Shown here piece by piece: positions 24,171 to 33,113 of a stretch of DNA of 53,671 bases. The notes below the pieces were generated by a model. It made no database searches and was not told the DNA's origin. It saw nothing but the letters and a program-made list of their open reading frames with translations. Source of the DNA: Flavobacteriales bacterium UBA720 (GTDB lineage: Bacteria > Bacteroidota > Bacteroidia > Flavobacteriales > Weeksellaceae); contig DBLQ01000026.1 of assembly GCA_002297505.1 (NCBI GenBank), positions 1-53,671 on the forward strand, given 5' to 3'. A program made the position numbers and the translations under genes. Numbering within the stretch: the first letter of the stretch is position 1; every line of letters starts with the position of its first letter.

Positions 24171-26618
24171 TTAAAGTTTGAAGCCCAGGGTAACATTAAA
24201 GAATCTGCCCGTCAGCCTTACCGGTACAGGATAATAAACGCTTGGCGAAGAATTGACATCGCTGATCCACTGGTTGGCAATCGTATTATTAATATTGAAG
24301 GCATTAAAAATCTGGACACCTAAAGTCAGTTCTTTAAAGTTCTTCCAGAATGTGCCGCTGGCTCTGTTATCTTTTTGATCGATGAATACTTTCGTAAGTC
24401 CTATATCCACACGCTTGTAAGAAGGGAGTGTTTTCTGATAACGGTAAGCTGCGTAATAATCCGGCAAGCCCGCGCTGTCAAACGAAACCGGCGTCCCGGA
24501 GTTGATGCCGCTGGCGAAGGTCAACGTCAGGTTAACACGCATGCTTGGGAATTTCGGCATATAATCCTGGTAGAACATGGAGAAGCGGAAACGCTGGTCT
24601 GTAGGTCTCGGGATATAGCCGCGGCCATCAATATTTTCATAAACTCTGGCGTAGCTGGCAGACACCCAGGAATCTACACCGGGAACAAACTGGCCGAATA
24701 ATCTGGCATCCAATCCGTAAGCGTAGCCTTCCGCATTATTCTTTCCTGCATAGCGGATTCTTACATTGTCCAGATAATACGGAATCAGGTTATCCATTTT
24801 TTTGTAATAAGCTTCAGTCGTGAGCTTGAAGGGCTTTCTGTCCTTGCTGCTGCCGATCTGGAATTCATAATCATTGGCGATGATGATCTGATAAGATCTC
24901 TGTGCTTCGATATTTGGATTGAAAGCTCCTGTCAGATCTTTGATCTCTTTGTAAAAAGGAGCCTGATAATAAACACCTCCGGAAATCCTGAATAGCATAT
25001 CCATATCCCAGTTGGGCTTGATCGCAATCTGCGCTCTGGGGCTGAAAAGCGTCTGGCTGTTGAAGCTCCAGTTCTGGATCCTTGCTCCACCATTAACAAA
25101 GATCCTGTTGTTGCCCCAATAAAACTTTTTGGAAAATTGGGCATAGGCAGAAATTCTTGTTGGTGTAATGTTGTTTTGTCCTGCAATATGATATTTAAGG
25201 TTGAGATCAGAAGTATCCAGCTGACCCGGGATTACAAAATCACGAGGATTGCTGTAACCGATAGAATCTACAAACTGCCATTCATTGGTAAAATCCTTGA
25301 TGGTCTCTCTTTCAAATTTGGCACCGACTTCAATATCGGTATTGACATCCGGCGAGAATTTGGTTCTGAACTGCGAACCCACTACTCTAACTAATAAGTC
25401 ATTTCTGGCGTGGTCTATCTGGCCGCCGGCATCATAACCTGCAACCGGATTGCCTTCCTCATCAAAAGATTCCAGGATATAGCCTGAAGCCAGGGAATAA
25501 TATTCTCTCTCACGGTTTTGATATGCAAAGTTATCCAGCGTAAACTGCCACTTCTTACTAGGTTTGAAGTTGACGCTCACCGTACCCATCATATTCTTAT
25601 ATTCGTCATCTTCCTGGCCGTTGTAAAAGACGGTGAGTCTCATAGGTCGCAGAAGACTTCCGAAATCTACTTCCTTCTGCTTCGGGACCATTTGGTAATC
25701 GTTCTTGGCAAAGTAACCTAAGAAGGACAGAGACCATTTGTCATTAAACTGATAATTGAGGTAAGACTGCAGATCGTAGTACTGCGGATTGAAGTCCGTA
25801 TCTTCATTCAGGGTGTTGAGCACCAAGTTCGTATTTCTGTAACGGCCGGAAATCAGGCCGGTGAATTTTTTATCCTTTGAAGCCCAACCAGTAGTTAATC
25901 TTCCGCCAATCAAACTGGCCTCACCGGAAAGTTCGAATTTCTCGGGCTGTCTGTAATAAATATTAAGTGCAGAGGACATCTTGTCGCCATACCTCGGCTC
26001 AAAACCTCCTGCGGAAAAATTGATGGTAGACACCATATCGGGATTAATGATACTCATCCCTTCCTGAAGCGAGTTACGGACCAGAAAAGGTCTGTACAGC
26101 TCGATGTCATTAATGTAAATCAAATTCTCATCATAATTTCCGCCGCGTACCATATATTGCGAGCTGAGCTCTGCATTGGAATTGACGGAAGGTAAACTCT
26201 TGATCAAACTTTCCACACCGCCGCCCAGTGATATCACCGTCTGGGCTTCCTTTGCGGAGATTTCTACAGACGTAAGGTCATTAGTCGTCTGCTTTGCTCT
26301 TTTCTGGAATACCACTTCCTGGATTTCGTTTTCCTTGGCTACAGGCAGAAATAAAACGTTGATGGACTGAGACCGCGGAGAAGTTTTAATAACTTTTGAA
26401 AAGCCTTTGAAATTTTCTTTTTGAACTTTGAGTTCCTGTTCTGTCGCAGCCAGCGGGATTCTCACGGCACCATTGTTATCGGTCTGATACGTCTGGTCAT
26501 TATATCGCACTTCGGCATTGGCAACAGACTTGCCGTCTTCGTCCAGGACTTTGAGGTTGATTTGTGAAAATGCCAAAACCGGCAAAACGAAAAGAATGAA
26601 AAGAATAAAATTTTTCAA
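24171..26618 (-). CDS. TonB-dependent receptor with carboxypeptidase-regulatory domain
   Basis: This 815-residue outer-membrane receptor has a signal peptide (MKNFILFILFVLPVLAFSQ) and an N-terminal carboxypeptidase-regulatory-like domain (~20-100: LKVLDEDGKSVANAEVRYNDQTYQTD). A plug domain follows (~115-230: GGGVESLIKSLPSV, YMVRGGNYDENLIYINDIELYRP), then a 22-strand-type barrel to the C-terminal VTLGFKL ending in an aromatic-rich strand. The ligand is unknown. No SusD partner is adjacent, so a glycan role is not supported. A small membrane protein is co-transcribed downstream. Confidence 0.93.
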   Translation of the reverse strand: MKNFILFILFVLPVLAFSQINLKVLDEDGKSVANAEVRYNDQTYQTDNNGAVRIPLAATEQELKVQKENFKGFSKVIKTSPRSQSINVLFLPVAKENEIQEVVFQKRAKQTTNDLTSVEISAKEAQTVISLGGGVESLIKSLPSVNSNAELSSQYMVRGGNYDENLIYINDIELYRPFLVRNSLQEGMSIINPDMVSTINFSAGGFEPRYGDKMSSALNIYYRQPEKFELSGEASLIGGRLTTGWASKDKKFTGLISGRYRNTNLVLNTLNEDTDFNPQYYDLQSYLNYQFNDKWSLSFLGYFAKNDYQMVPKQKEVDFGSLLRPMRLTVFYNGQEDDEYKNMMGTVSVNFKPSKKWQFTLDNFAYQNREREYYSLASGYILESFDEEGNPVAGYDAGGQIDHARNDLLVRVVGSQFRTKFSPDVNTDIEVGAKFERETIKDFTNEWQFVDSIGYSNPRDFVIPGQLDTSDLNLKYHIAGQNNITPTRISAYAQFSKKFYWGNNRIFVNGGARIQNWSFNSQTLFSPRAQIAIKPNWDMDMLFRISGGVYYQAPFYKEIKDLTGAFNPNIEAQRSYQIIIANDYEFQIGSSKDRKPFKLTTEAYYKKMDNLIPYYLDNVRIRYAGKNNAEGYAYGLDARLFGQFVPGVDSWVSASYARVYENIDGRGYIPRPTDQRFRFSMFYQDYMPKFPSMRVNLTLTFASGINSGTPVSFDSAGLPDYYAAYRYQKTLPSYKRVDIGLTKVFIDQKDNRASGTFWKNFKELTLGVQIFNAFNINNTIANQWISDVNSSPSVYYPVPVRLTGRFFNVTLGFKL

Positions 26619-26667
26619 AGCTGTAGTTTTTTATCTGATGGTGATGTATCTGCTTGTCTTCAGTCGA

Positions 26668-26675
26668 CAAAAATA
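26668..26675 (-). promoter_or_regulatory. -7 element for the TonB-dependent receptor
   Basis: On the minus strand TATTTTTG matches TAnnTTTG, 50 bp before the receptor start codon. Confidence 0.5.
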
Positions 26676-26732
26676 ACAATTAATACAAAGAACGAAAGAA
26701 TAATTGAAAATCTTGTACGAAAAACTGAAATA

Positions 26733-26757
26733 AATAAAAAGTCCGGCAATTCCGGAC
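26733..26757 (-). terminator. Intrinsic terminator after kdsA
   Basis: On the minus strand GTCCGG-AATTG-CCGGAC is followed by a T-run, 9 bp beyond the kdsA stop. Confidence 0.9.
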
Positions 26758-26765
26758 CTTGGTTC

Positions 26766-27575
26766 TTATAATATCGCTTCCCTGATGCGGGTGAGCTTGC
26801 CGAGGAGGCCCTCCAGCAGATCGAGTTTCAGCATATTGGCTCCATCAGATTTGGCTACCGACGGGTCCGGATGCGTCTCGATGAACAATCCGTCTGCACC
26901 CACGGCGATGCCTGCTTTGGCAATGGGTTCTATCAGTTCCGGTCTGCCGCCAGTGACACCGGAATTCTGATTCGGCTGTTGCAAAGAATGCGTTACATCC
27001 AGAATCACCGGTGCATAAGTTCTCATCGTCGGAATACCGCGGAAGTCTACTACCAAATCCGTGTAGCCAAAGGAATTGCCTCGTTCGATGATCGCTGTTT
27101 TGTCATTGCCCGAATCTTTCACTTTCTGAACGGCAAATTTCATGGCTTCCGGCGATAGAAACTGTCCCTTTTTCAGGCTCACGGCTTTTCCGGTTTCTGC
27201 CGCCGCCACCAGCAAGTCGGTTTGTCTTACCAAAAATGCCGGGATCTGAAGCACATCCACGTACTCTGCAGCCATTGCTGCGTGCGCATTCTCGTGGATA
27301 TCTGTCGTCGTCGGAATGTTGAAGGTCTCTCCTACTTTCCGGAGGATCTTCAGAGCTTTCTCGTCGCCGATGCCACTGAAGGAATCGATGCGGCTCCGGT
27401 TGGCTTTCTTGAAGCTGCCTTTGAAGATGTAAGGAATATTGTATTGATCCGAAAGTTTGACAATATGTTCTGCAATCTGCAGCGCCATGCTTTCGTCTTC
27501 TATAGCGCACGGTCCCGCGATGAGGAAAAAGTTTCTGGAATCCTTATGATGGATGTTATCGAGGTATTGTATCAT
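26766..27575 (-). CDS. kdsA: 3-deoxy-8-phosphooctulonate synthase
   Basis: KdsA condenses arabinose 5-phosphate with phosphoenolpyruvate to make Kdo-8-phosphate for the LPS inner core. The 269-residue protein shows FFLIAGPCAIEDE, the KGSFKKANRSRIDSF active-site segment, PTTTDIHE, VLQIPAFLVRQTDL and GLFIETHPDPSVAKSDGANML. The cysteine in GPCAIE is the metal-binding residue of the metal-dependent KdsA class (Aquifex-like), so this enzyme is predicted to need a divalent metal, unlike the E. coli type. It has its own -7 element and terminator. Confidence 0.96.
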   Translation of the reverse strand: MIQYLDNIHHKDSRNFFLIAGPCAIEDESMALQIAEHIVKLSDQYNIPYIFKGSFKKANRSRIDSFSGIGDEKALKILRKVGETFNIPTTTDIHENAHAAMAAEYVDVLQIPAFLVRQTDLLVAAAETGKAVSLKKGQFLSPEAMKFAVQKVKDSGNDKTAIIERGNSFGYTDLVVDFRGIPTMRTYAPVILDVTHSLQQPNQNSGVTGGRPELIEPIAKAGIAVGADGLFIETHPDPSVAKSDGANMLKLDLLEGLLGKLTRIREAIL

Positions 27576-27628
27576 TGTTTTGATTTCAAATTATAATTTC
27601 AGATGATCAATTGCCTGAAATTCGAATA

Positions 27629-27636
27629 CAAATATA
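27629..27636 (-). promoter_or_regulatory. -7 element for kdsA
   Basis: On the minus strand TATATTTG matches TAnnTTTG, 54 bp before the kdsA start. No clear -33. Confidence 0.5.
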
Positions 27637-27693
27637 CGGAATTAATACAGGAAAACCTTTTCCAGTCCATCTATCGAGAAAGGTTGAAATCAA

Positions 27694-28554
27694 CTATTTT
27701 TCTGACTTTAATTGAGATTCTATATGATCCACATGAGCTTTGTATTGATCTTCCCCGATTTCCGTTTTATAAATTTTAATCCATTTTTCCGTATTGATTT
27801 TATCTTTTTGATTATTAAAAGTAATAATCTGATTCAATATACTTTCACTTTGATACTGTTTGGATTTAAAATTCTTAAAATTAGCCTGAAGATAATCCGC
27901 TGCTGCAAGAAGCTTATTCTGGTGCAACAATGCATAATGCATCTCTTTGATCAAATATTCATCCTTAAAATTATTTTTTTCAGCCTCTTTGATCACTTCT
28001 TCGGCCTTAGCAGATTGATCTAACGCGTTATAAGCAAATGCCAATTCAAAATAGAATTTCTGAGATCGATAATTTTCTTGTCTTAATTTTTCAAGTGTTG
28101 GTAAAGCAAGATTAGAATAACCTGCACCATTCTGAAAACTCGCAATTTCGACAGAATAATCTCTGTCCAGCATATCGGTCTGATAATTTTTCAGAAACTC
28201 AGGGAAATCTTTCAACTTCAATTCTTTGATTCTATCAAGTGGCAATACTGCAACTTTCAAATCTAAGTTTTGCCATCTCGAAGTTATACTAGAGTTTTCA
28301 TCGGAAGGTGAAAAAACAAGCTTGTCTTTTTCTATGCTGATATTACCAAAAAAACGATAACTATATCCAGCAGAAGGATCTATATAAGGCACTCCTAGCA
28401 TTAGCTGCCTATCCTCTGGCTTTGGGGAAAACACAACATAATGATTGACAGCCTCGTAAAAAGGAGTTGTAAATTTAAAATCTGCAGGCACTTTGATTTG
28501 AGAAAAAAGCGAAAGAGAACAGATAAACAGAAAAAAATTGAGAAGCTTTTTCAT
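27694..28554 (-). CDS. Secreted TPR-like protein, unknown function
   Basis: With the ATG at 28552-28554 this is a 286-residue protein with a signal peptide (MKKLLNFFLFICSLSLFSQ). Its N-terminal half is beta-rich (AVNHYVVFSPKPEDRQLML, YSYRFFGNISIEKDKL). The second half looks like tetratricopeptide repeats: LPTLEKLRQENYRSQKFYFELAFAYNALDQSAKAEEVIKEAEK. No named family was recognised. A longer start at 28578 would lie upstream of the -7 element at 28567-28574 and is rejected. Confidence 0.8.
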   Translation of the reverse strand: MKKLLNFFLFICSLSLFSQIKVPADFKFTTPFYEAVNHYVVFSPKPEDRQLMLGVPYIDPSAGYSYRFFGNISIEKDKLVFSPSDENSSITSRWQNLDLKVAVLPLDRIKELKLKDFPEFLKNYQTDMLDRDYSVEIASFQNGAGYSNLALPTLEKLRQENYRSQKFYFELAFAYNALDQSAKAEEVIKEAEKNNFKDEYLIKEMHYALLHQNKLLAAADYLQANFKNFKSKQYQSESILNQIITFNNQKDKINTEKWIKIYKTEIGEDQYKAHVDHIESQLKSEK

Positions 28555-28566
28555 GTTAGTTTTTTT

Positions 28567-28574
28567 CAAAAATA
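28567..28574 (-). promoter_or_regulatory. -7 element that fixes the start of the TPR-like gene
   Basis: On the minus strand TATTTTTG matches TAnnTTTG, 12 bp before the ATG at 28554. It lies within the longer alternative reading frame. Confidence 0.5.
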
Positions 28575-28598
28575 ACAATAATATTCAATAAAGCCTTA

Positions 28599-29129
28599 TC
28601 ATCCAAATTTCTTAATAATCCTCTCAAACGTATTCACATTCCGGCTTGTCATTTTATCTTTCAGACTTTTCTTTCCCAGGATTTTCCCGAAGCTGGAATC
28701 CAGGGTCTGGCCTTTTGGAACTTGCCAATAGAATATATCATGGACGATTTTACCTTTTTCACCTTCCGCTTTGCTTGATTTCCCGAATTCTTCCGATAAC
28801 GTTTCTTCTACCTTTTCATAGCCGATGAAAATATAATTGTGGAAATTTTCGATTGCCGGGAAGGGATTATTCTTTAACATGGACTGAATCTCTTTTTCAT
28901 TTCTGATGAAGAGAAAGGCTTCGTAATTGAAATGCTCTGACATTGCTTTTTCAAGAATCTTCTTAAGCTCCGCAGAATCTTGATCTGACTGGAACAGAAT
29001 ATTCCCGCTTGCTAATACTGAAGACACTTTTTCCATTCCTGCCTCTGAAAAGACCTTGCAAACCTCGGCCATTTTCATATTGGTTCCTTTGACATTAACG
29101 CCGCGGAGAAAAGCACAGAATTTGGTCAT
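28599..29129 (-). CDS. DUF1697 protein
   Basis: This 176-residue cytoplasmic protein matches the DUF1697 pattern: FCAFLRGVNVKGTNMKMAEV at the N-terminus, VSSVLASGNILFQS, then FLFIRNEKEIQSMLKNNPF, and a C-terminal SRNVNTFERIIKKF. The family has no assigned biochemical role. Its start codon directly abuts the left terminal repeat of the 29130-29355 element, so its 5' leader and promoter must be repeat-derived. Confidence 0.92.
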   Translation of the reverse strand: MTKFCAFLRGVNVKGTNMKMAEVCKVFSEAGMEKVSSVLASGNILFQSDQDSAELKKILEKAMSEHFNYEAFLFIRNEKEIQSMLKNNPFPAIENFHNYIFIGYEKVEETLSEEFGKSSKAEGEKGKIVHDIFYWQVPKGQTLDSSFGKILGKKSLKDKMTSRNVNTFERIIKKFG

Positions 29130-29355
29130 GGTGATAGGTTTTGGGTTTTAGGGTGCAGGGTGCAGGGTGCATGGTCAAGTTACTGCTTAATGAATGCAAG
29201 TTAAAAATTTTGACGGAAAGTTGAATTTTAAATTCTTAAATCTTGAATCTTGAATCTCAAATCTTAAATCTTGAATCTTAAATCTTGAATTTAAAAACTT
29301 GCACCAAAGTCCTCGCATCCTGCACCCTGCACCCTAAAACCCAAAACCTACCACC
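29130..29355. repeat. Palindromic element with ~41-bp terminal inverted repeats
   Basis: The left end (29130-29170, containing TAGGTTTTGGGTTTTAGGG and two GTGCAGG units) is repeated inverted at 29315-29355 with about two mismatches. Weaker matching continues inward (TGCAAGTT and an A/T run). The centre, ~29225-29290, is an array of AAATCTTGAATCTT-type units. It has no reading frame of note, so it looks like a non-autonomous miniature inverted-repeat element. Confidence 0.8.
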
Positions 29356-29373
29356 TTTCCCCTCCCACCGCAT

Positions 29374-29404
29374 AAAAAACGCGCTTCAGAATCTGAAACG
29401 CGTT
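29374..29404 (-). terminator. Intrinsic terminator after the DUF2723 gene
   Basis: On the minus strand AACGCGTTTCAG pairs with CTGAAGCGCGTT (one mismatch), followed by six T. It lies directly past the stop codon. Confidence 0.9.
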
Positions 29405-29409
29405 GGGGT

Positions 29410-32400
29410 TTATTGTGTGACCTTCATCAGCTGCTTGGTGATATTGTCCATCTTTTCAGCTTCGTAAGTGGTGTCATAATCTTTCATAATATCAAACAGA
29501 TAGGAGTAAAAAGATGTCACCTTCTGAACATCATCTGCCTTTTTGAAAGCTTTCTCCTTGCCCATTTCCTGAAGGTCCTTGATGAACTGGTTGAAACGCT
29601 TGTCTATCACATTCAATGAATTGACAAGATATTCGTAGCCCTTTTCCTTTTGTCCGATCTTGTTATAGGCATCGGACACGGCACCTACCACCAGAGAGTA
29701 TTCCATTGGCTTAGTCTTCATCTGGCGAGCTGCGTAGACCTGGAACTTAGGCGACAGTCTGGTGTAATAATCGTATTCTTGAAAGATTCCTTTTTTCAGT
29801 TCCTCGGCCAACTTCAGACCTTTCTGCTCCTGTCCTGCCACAATGTAGGCATACACAATGGAACTCAGTGAGCGCGGGTCGTTGTATTTGGAAACCGGGA
29901 TCTCCCTGCTTGCCAGATCCAGAACCTCGATGGCTTTCTGCTTTTCGCCTTTCAGTGCCAGAGCTTCTGCGGCACGGCTGGCGGATGATCTGTAGCCGAT
30001 GATGTTCTGCGTGCAGGTTTCATCAAAGTGAACATTCAGATCTTTGAAATTGCCCCATCTGAAATTTTTCACCGTCTTGTAAAGTTCGTCGGCATTCACC
30101 ATTCCGAGTTCACCATCCGGAGATTCTTCAGTTTTGATAGGTACCAGTCGGTAGCTGAAGCCGTCAAACTTAAGATAATTGGACAGGAAGAAAAGGTTGC
30201 TGGAGTCATAGATCCCACCACTTGAGAAGCTGATAGGACGCTTCCAATCAAAATTGGCCAGGATGTCCAGCATCATCATATTATTTTTGAACATGCTGCT
30301 GCCTTTATAATTGATGACAATCTGCTTTTCGGCTTTCTGCGCTTCAGCCGGGGTGATGGTACCTGATTTTACGGCATTGTTCACATTCACCGGAAGCACA
30401 AATTTGGAAACCGGCAGGAAGTTGAACTTCTGGTAGCGCTCTTCGCCAAAGATCATTTTAACGATCTCATCTTTTTCCGGAGACTTCATCTTAAGGAAAT
30501 TTACGGCATCCTTCATGGTCATGGAATCCTGCGTGAGATATTTTCTGAATGCAGCAAATTCCGTATCCGGAGCGCCCTGGTCTTTCAGATTCGCAAAAAT
30601 ATTGGACCAATCGTCCTTACTCATCATATAAACCTGATCATTGGAACCTTCGCGGTAATCTTCGTGGGTTAAGGTGGAAGGTACAGGCATGGAGTTATAG
30701 GTTCTCCTCTTCACCTGGTCGATATTCCAAGGTGTGGAAAGCAGTGTAAAGTTGACCACCTTCACATCCGGACGGAATTCCTCAGTCTCCTGAATGGCCC
30801 ACACCGGATAAGTGTCATTATCTCCGTACACGAACATGATGCCGTCTTTCGGGAGTGATTTTAAGCTGGAATAAGCGTAATCATAAGCCGTATACCGGCC
30901 GCTTCTGTCATGGACATTGTAGTTCTGGAAGCCCATCATCAGCGGAATACCTAAAAGCACTACACCTGTAATCATCTGAACGGACTTTGTCTTCACCTTT
31001 TTCTGAAGCAGCCAATAGACCGCCGCCACGCCGAGTCCGATCCAAATCGCAAAAGCATAGAACGAACCAACCATTGCATAATCCCTTTCACGCGGCTCAA
31101 ATGGCTTGACACCCGTGTAAAAGACGATGCCGACGCTGGTCAAAATAAACAGGGACAAGATCGCGTAAAAACGTCCAAAATCTTTATTCAGTTGAAAAAA
31201 GAAACCGATAAGACCCAGAATCAGCGGAAGCAGAAAAAGCTTCACAGTGCTGGTATTCTGGAACTTGGCAGGCATCTCGCCCTGGTCTCCCCAAAGGTTA
31301 TTATCGATGAACGGAATCCCGGTAATGAAGTTACCATTGGTATTTTCCATGTGTCCTTCCAGGTCATTCTGTCTTCCAGAATAGTTCCACAGAAGGTATC
31401 TTGCAAAGTAAAAATAGTTCTGAAACGTGATAAAGTAATCCAGATTCTGCGCCAGCGTAGGCTTGTGAACATTGATAATTCCGAATTGCTTAGCCTTCAG
31501 ATAATCATCCATCTTGATGGTTCCGTTCTCGTATTTCTGTCGAAGCTCATCAAAAAACTGTTTGGCTTCGGGACTTTCAGAGATTTGTTCATTACCATAA
31601 TTGAAAGTGAAATCCGGCGCACCGTACATTGAGATGTAATTTGGCATCACGGATTTGTCCTCGCTGAACATTCTTGGGAAAAAGCCTACATGCTCCTTAC
31701 TGTAAACGTAATTAAATTTTTCGCCCACCACGCGGTACCTGCCGGTCTGAGGATCACGCTCGTAAGTATCGCCGGTCTTTTCTGTTTTATAGCTGCCATC
31801 TTCGTTTTTCTCGATACCGTTGGGATCCAGGTACGCAGTATAATTCTGTCCGTAGAATGTTGGCCAGTCGCCATACTGCTCTCGGTTATAGTAATCCAGC
31901 ATACCAATGGCATTGTCCGGATCGTTCAGGTTCATTGGTGGATTGGCGTTCGCCCGGATCGGAATCACAAGCCAGCAGGAAAACCCGATAATCATATAAA
32001 CCACAGACAGCGCAATAGTCTGATACAGTGACTTGCCTGTTCTTCTGGTATAAGTAATAAAAAGATAACACAACGTGGTAAATAAAACAAAGGCAATGAT
32101 AGTCCCCGAGTGGAACGGCAAGCCGATGCCATTGACAAAAATCAATTCGCATTTGAAGAAAAACCACATGACCAGCGGGAATATGAACTTAAAGACTATG
32201 GCCAGGATCACCAATGTGATGGCATTAGCCCAAAGAAAAGACTTCCAGGTAAAGGTATATATTCTGGTGTAATAGATGAGGCAAACCGCAGGAAGCGCCA
32301 GCATGCACATCATATGCACACCCACGGAAAGCCCAATGACAAAGAACAGGAGAATAATCCAGCGTTCATTGTCTTTCTCAAGATATTCATTTTCCCACTT

Positions 32401-32895
32401 GGTGATGAGCCAGACAATCAGTGCGATGAACATGCTCGCCATGGCATACACTTCGCCCTCCACTGCCGAAAACCAAAAGGTATCGGAAAAGGTGAAACAT
32501 AAGGCGCCGACAGCGCCGGCAAAAAAAGTAGCAATCTCCTCGCCCACCGTGATATTTTCGAATTCCTTATTGAGTAATCGCCTCACCAGATGGGTGATGG
32601 TCCAGAACAGGAAGAGAATCGTAAATGCACTGAACAGTGCAGACATTGCGTTGATCACCAACGAATAATGTTGTCCGTCGCCAAAGGCAAAAAGTGCCAC
32701 CACGGCACCCACCAGCTGGAATAATGCGGCTCCCGGTGCGTGCGTCACTTCCAGCTTTACAGCAGAAGATATATACTCGCCGCAATCCCAGAAACTGAAG
32801 TTAGGCTCGATGGTAGAAAGATAAGTGATAAGGGCAATAACGAAAACAACCCATCCCAGGACGGTGTTCCATTGTTTAAAAGTCCAATTCTTCAT
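29410..32895 (-). CDS. DUF2723 (TMEM260-like) large membrane protein
   Basis: This 1161-residue protein has a GT-C-like membrane domain of about a dozen helices. The first ~110 residues hold the DUF2723 signature (YLSTIEPNFSFWDCGEYISSAVKLEVTHAPGAALFQLVGA), where the acidic DCGE pair occupies the expected catalytic loop. The domain continues to ~residue 680 (RERDYAMVGSFYAFAIW). A long soluble C-terminal part contains MFVYGDNDTYPVWAIQETEEFRPDVKVVN and a helical TPR-like end. The family includes human TMEM260, reported as a protein O-mannosyltransferase, so protein O-glycosylation is plausible here. The bacterial substrate is unknown. Confidence 0.87.
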   Translation of the reverse strand: MKNWTFKQWNTVLGWVVFVIALITYLSTIEPNFSFWDCGEYISSAVKLEVTHAPGAALFQLVGAVVALFAFGDGQHYSLVINAMSALFSAFTILFLFWTITHLVRRLLNKEFENITVGEEIATFFAGAVGALCFTFSDTFWFSAVEGEVYAMASMFIALIVWLITKWENEYLEKDNERWIILLFFVIGLSVGVHMMCMLALPAVCLIYYTRIYTFTWKSFLWANAITLVILAIVFKFIFPLVMWFFFKCELIFVNGIGLPFHSGTIIAFVLFTTLCYLFITYTRRTGKSLYQTIALSVVYMIIGFSCWLVIPIRANANPPMNLNDPDNAIGMLDYYNREQYGDWPTFYGQNYTAYLDPNGIEKNEDGSYKTEKTGDTYERDPQTGRYRVVGEKFNYVYSKEHVGFFPRMFSEDKSVMPNYISMYGAPDFTFNYGNEQISESPEAKQFFDELRQKYENGTIKMDDYLKAKQFGIINVHKPTLAQNLDYFITFQNYFYFARYLLWNYSGRQNDLEGHMENTNGNFITGIPFIDNNLWGDQGEMPAKFQNTSTVKLFLLPLILGLIGFFFQLNKDFGRFYAILSLFILTSVGIVFYTGVKPFEPRERDYAMVGSFYAFAIWIGLGVAAVYWLLQKKVKTKSVQMITGVVLLGIPLMMGFQNYNVHDRSGRYTAYDYAYSSLKSLPKDGIMFVYGDNDTYPVWAIQETEEFRPDVKVVNFTLLSTPWNIDQVKRRTYNSMPVPSTLTHEDYREGSNDQVYMMSKDDWSNIFANLKDQGAPDTEFAAFRKYLTQDSMTMKDAVNFLKMKSPEKDEIVKMIFGEERYQKFNFLPVSKFVLPVNVNNAVKSGTITPAEAQKAEKQIVINYKGSSMFKNNMMMLDILANFDWKRPISFSSGGIYDSSNLFFLSNYLKFDGFSYRLVPIKTEESPDGELGMVNADELYKTVKNFRWGNFKDLNVHFDETCTQNIIGYRSSASRAAEALALKGEKQKAIEVLDLASREIPVSKYNDPRSLSSIVYAYIVAGQEQKGLKLAEELKKGIFQEYDYYTRLSPKFQVYAARQMKTKPMEYSLVVGAVSDAYNKIGQKEKGYEYLVNSLNVIDKRFNQFIKDLQEMGKEKAFKKADDVQKVTSFYSYLFDIMKDYDTTYEAEKMDNITKQLMKVTQ

Positions 32896-33073
32896 AAGGA
32901 AAATGAAATATCGGCGAAATTAATGTTTTTGATTCATTTACCGATGCTTTTAACATAAATTAAGTGTGGTATATATTTTGAAAATAGCAGCAAATCTGCT
33001 GAATTATTAACAGAAAAATTAAAGTCAAAATCATATTCGGGCAGCAAAAGTAAAAACATTGCAATTTTTTTTT

Positions 33074-33081
33074 TATTTTTG
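33074..33081 (+). promoter_or_regulatory. -7 element for the cysteine-synthase-like gene
   Basis: TATTTTTG matches TAnnTTTG, 32 bp before the ATG. The intergenic region 32896-33073, between divergent genes, holds a short AGCAG/CTGCT hairpin and nothing else recognised. Confidence 0.5.
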
Positions 33082-33113
33082 CAGACAGTTTTTGAGAGAA
33101 AAATGATTATAAA

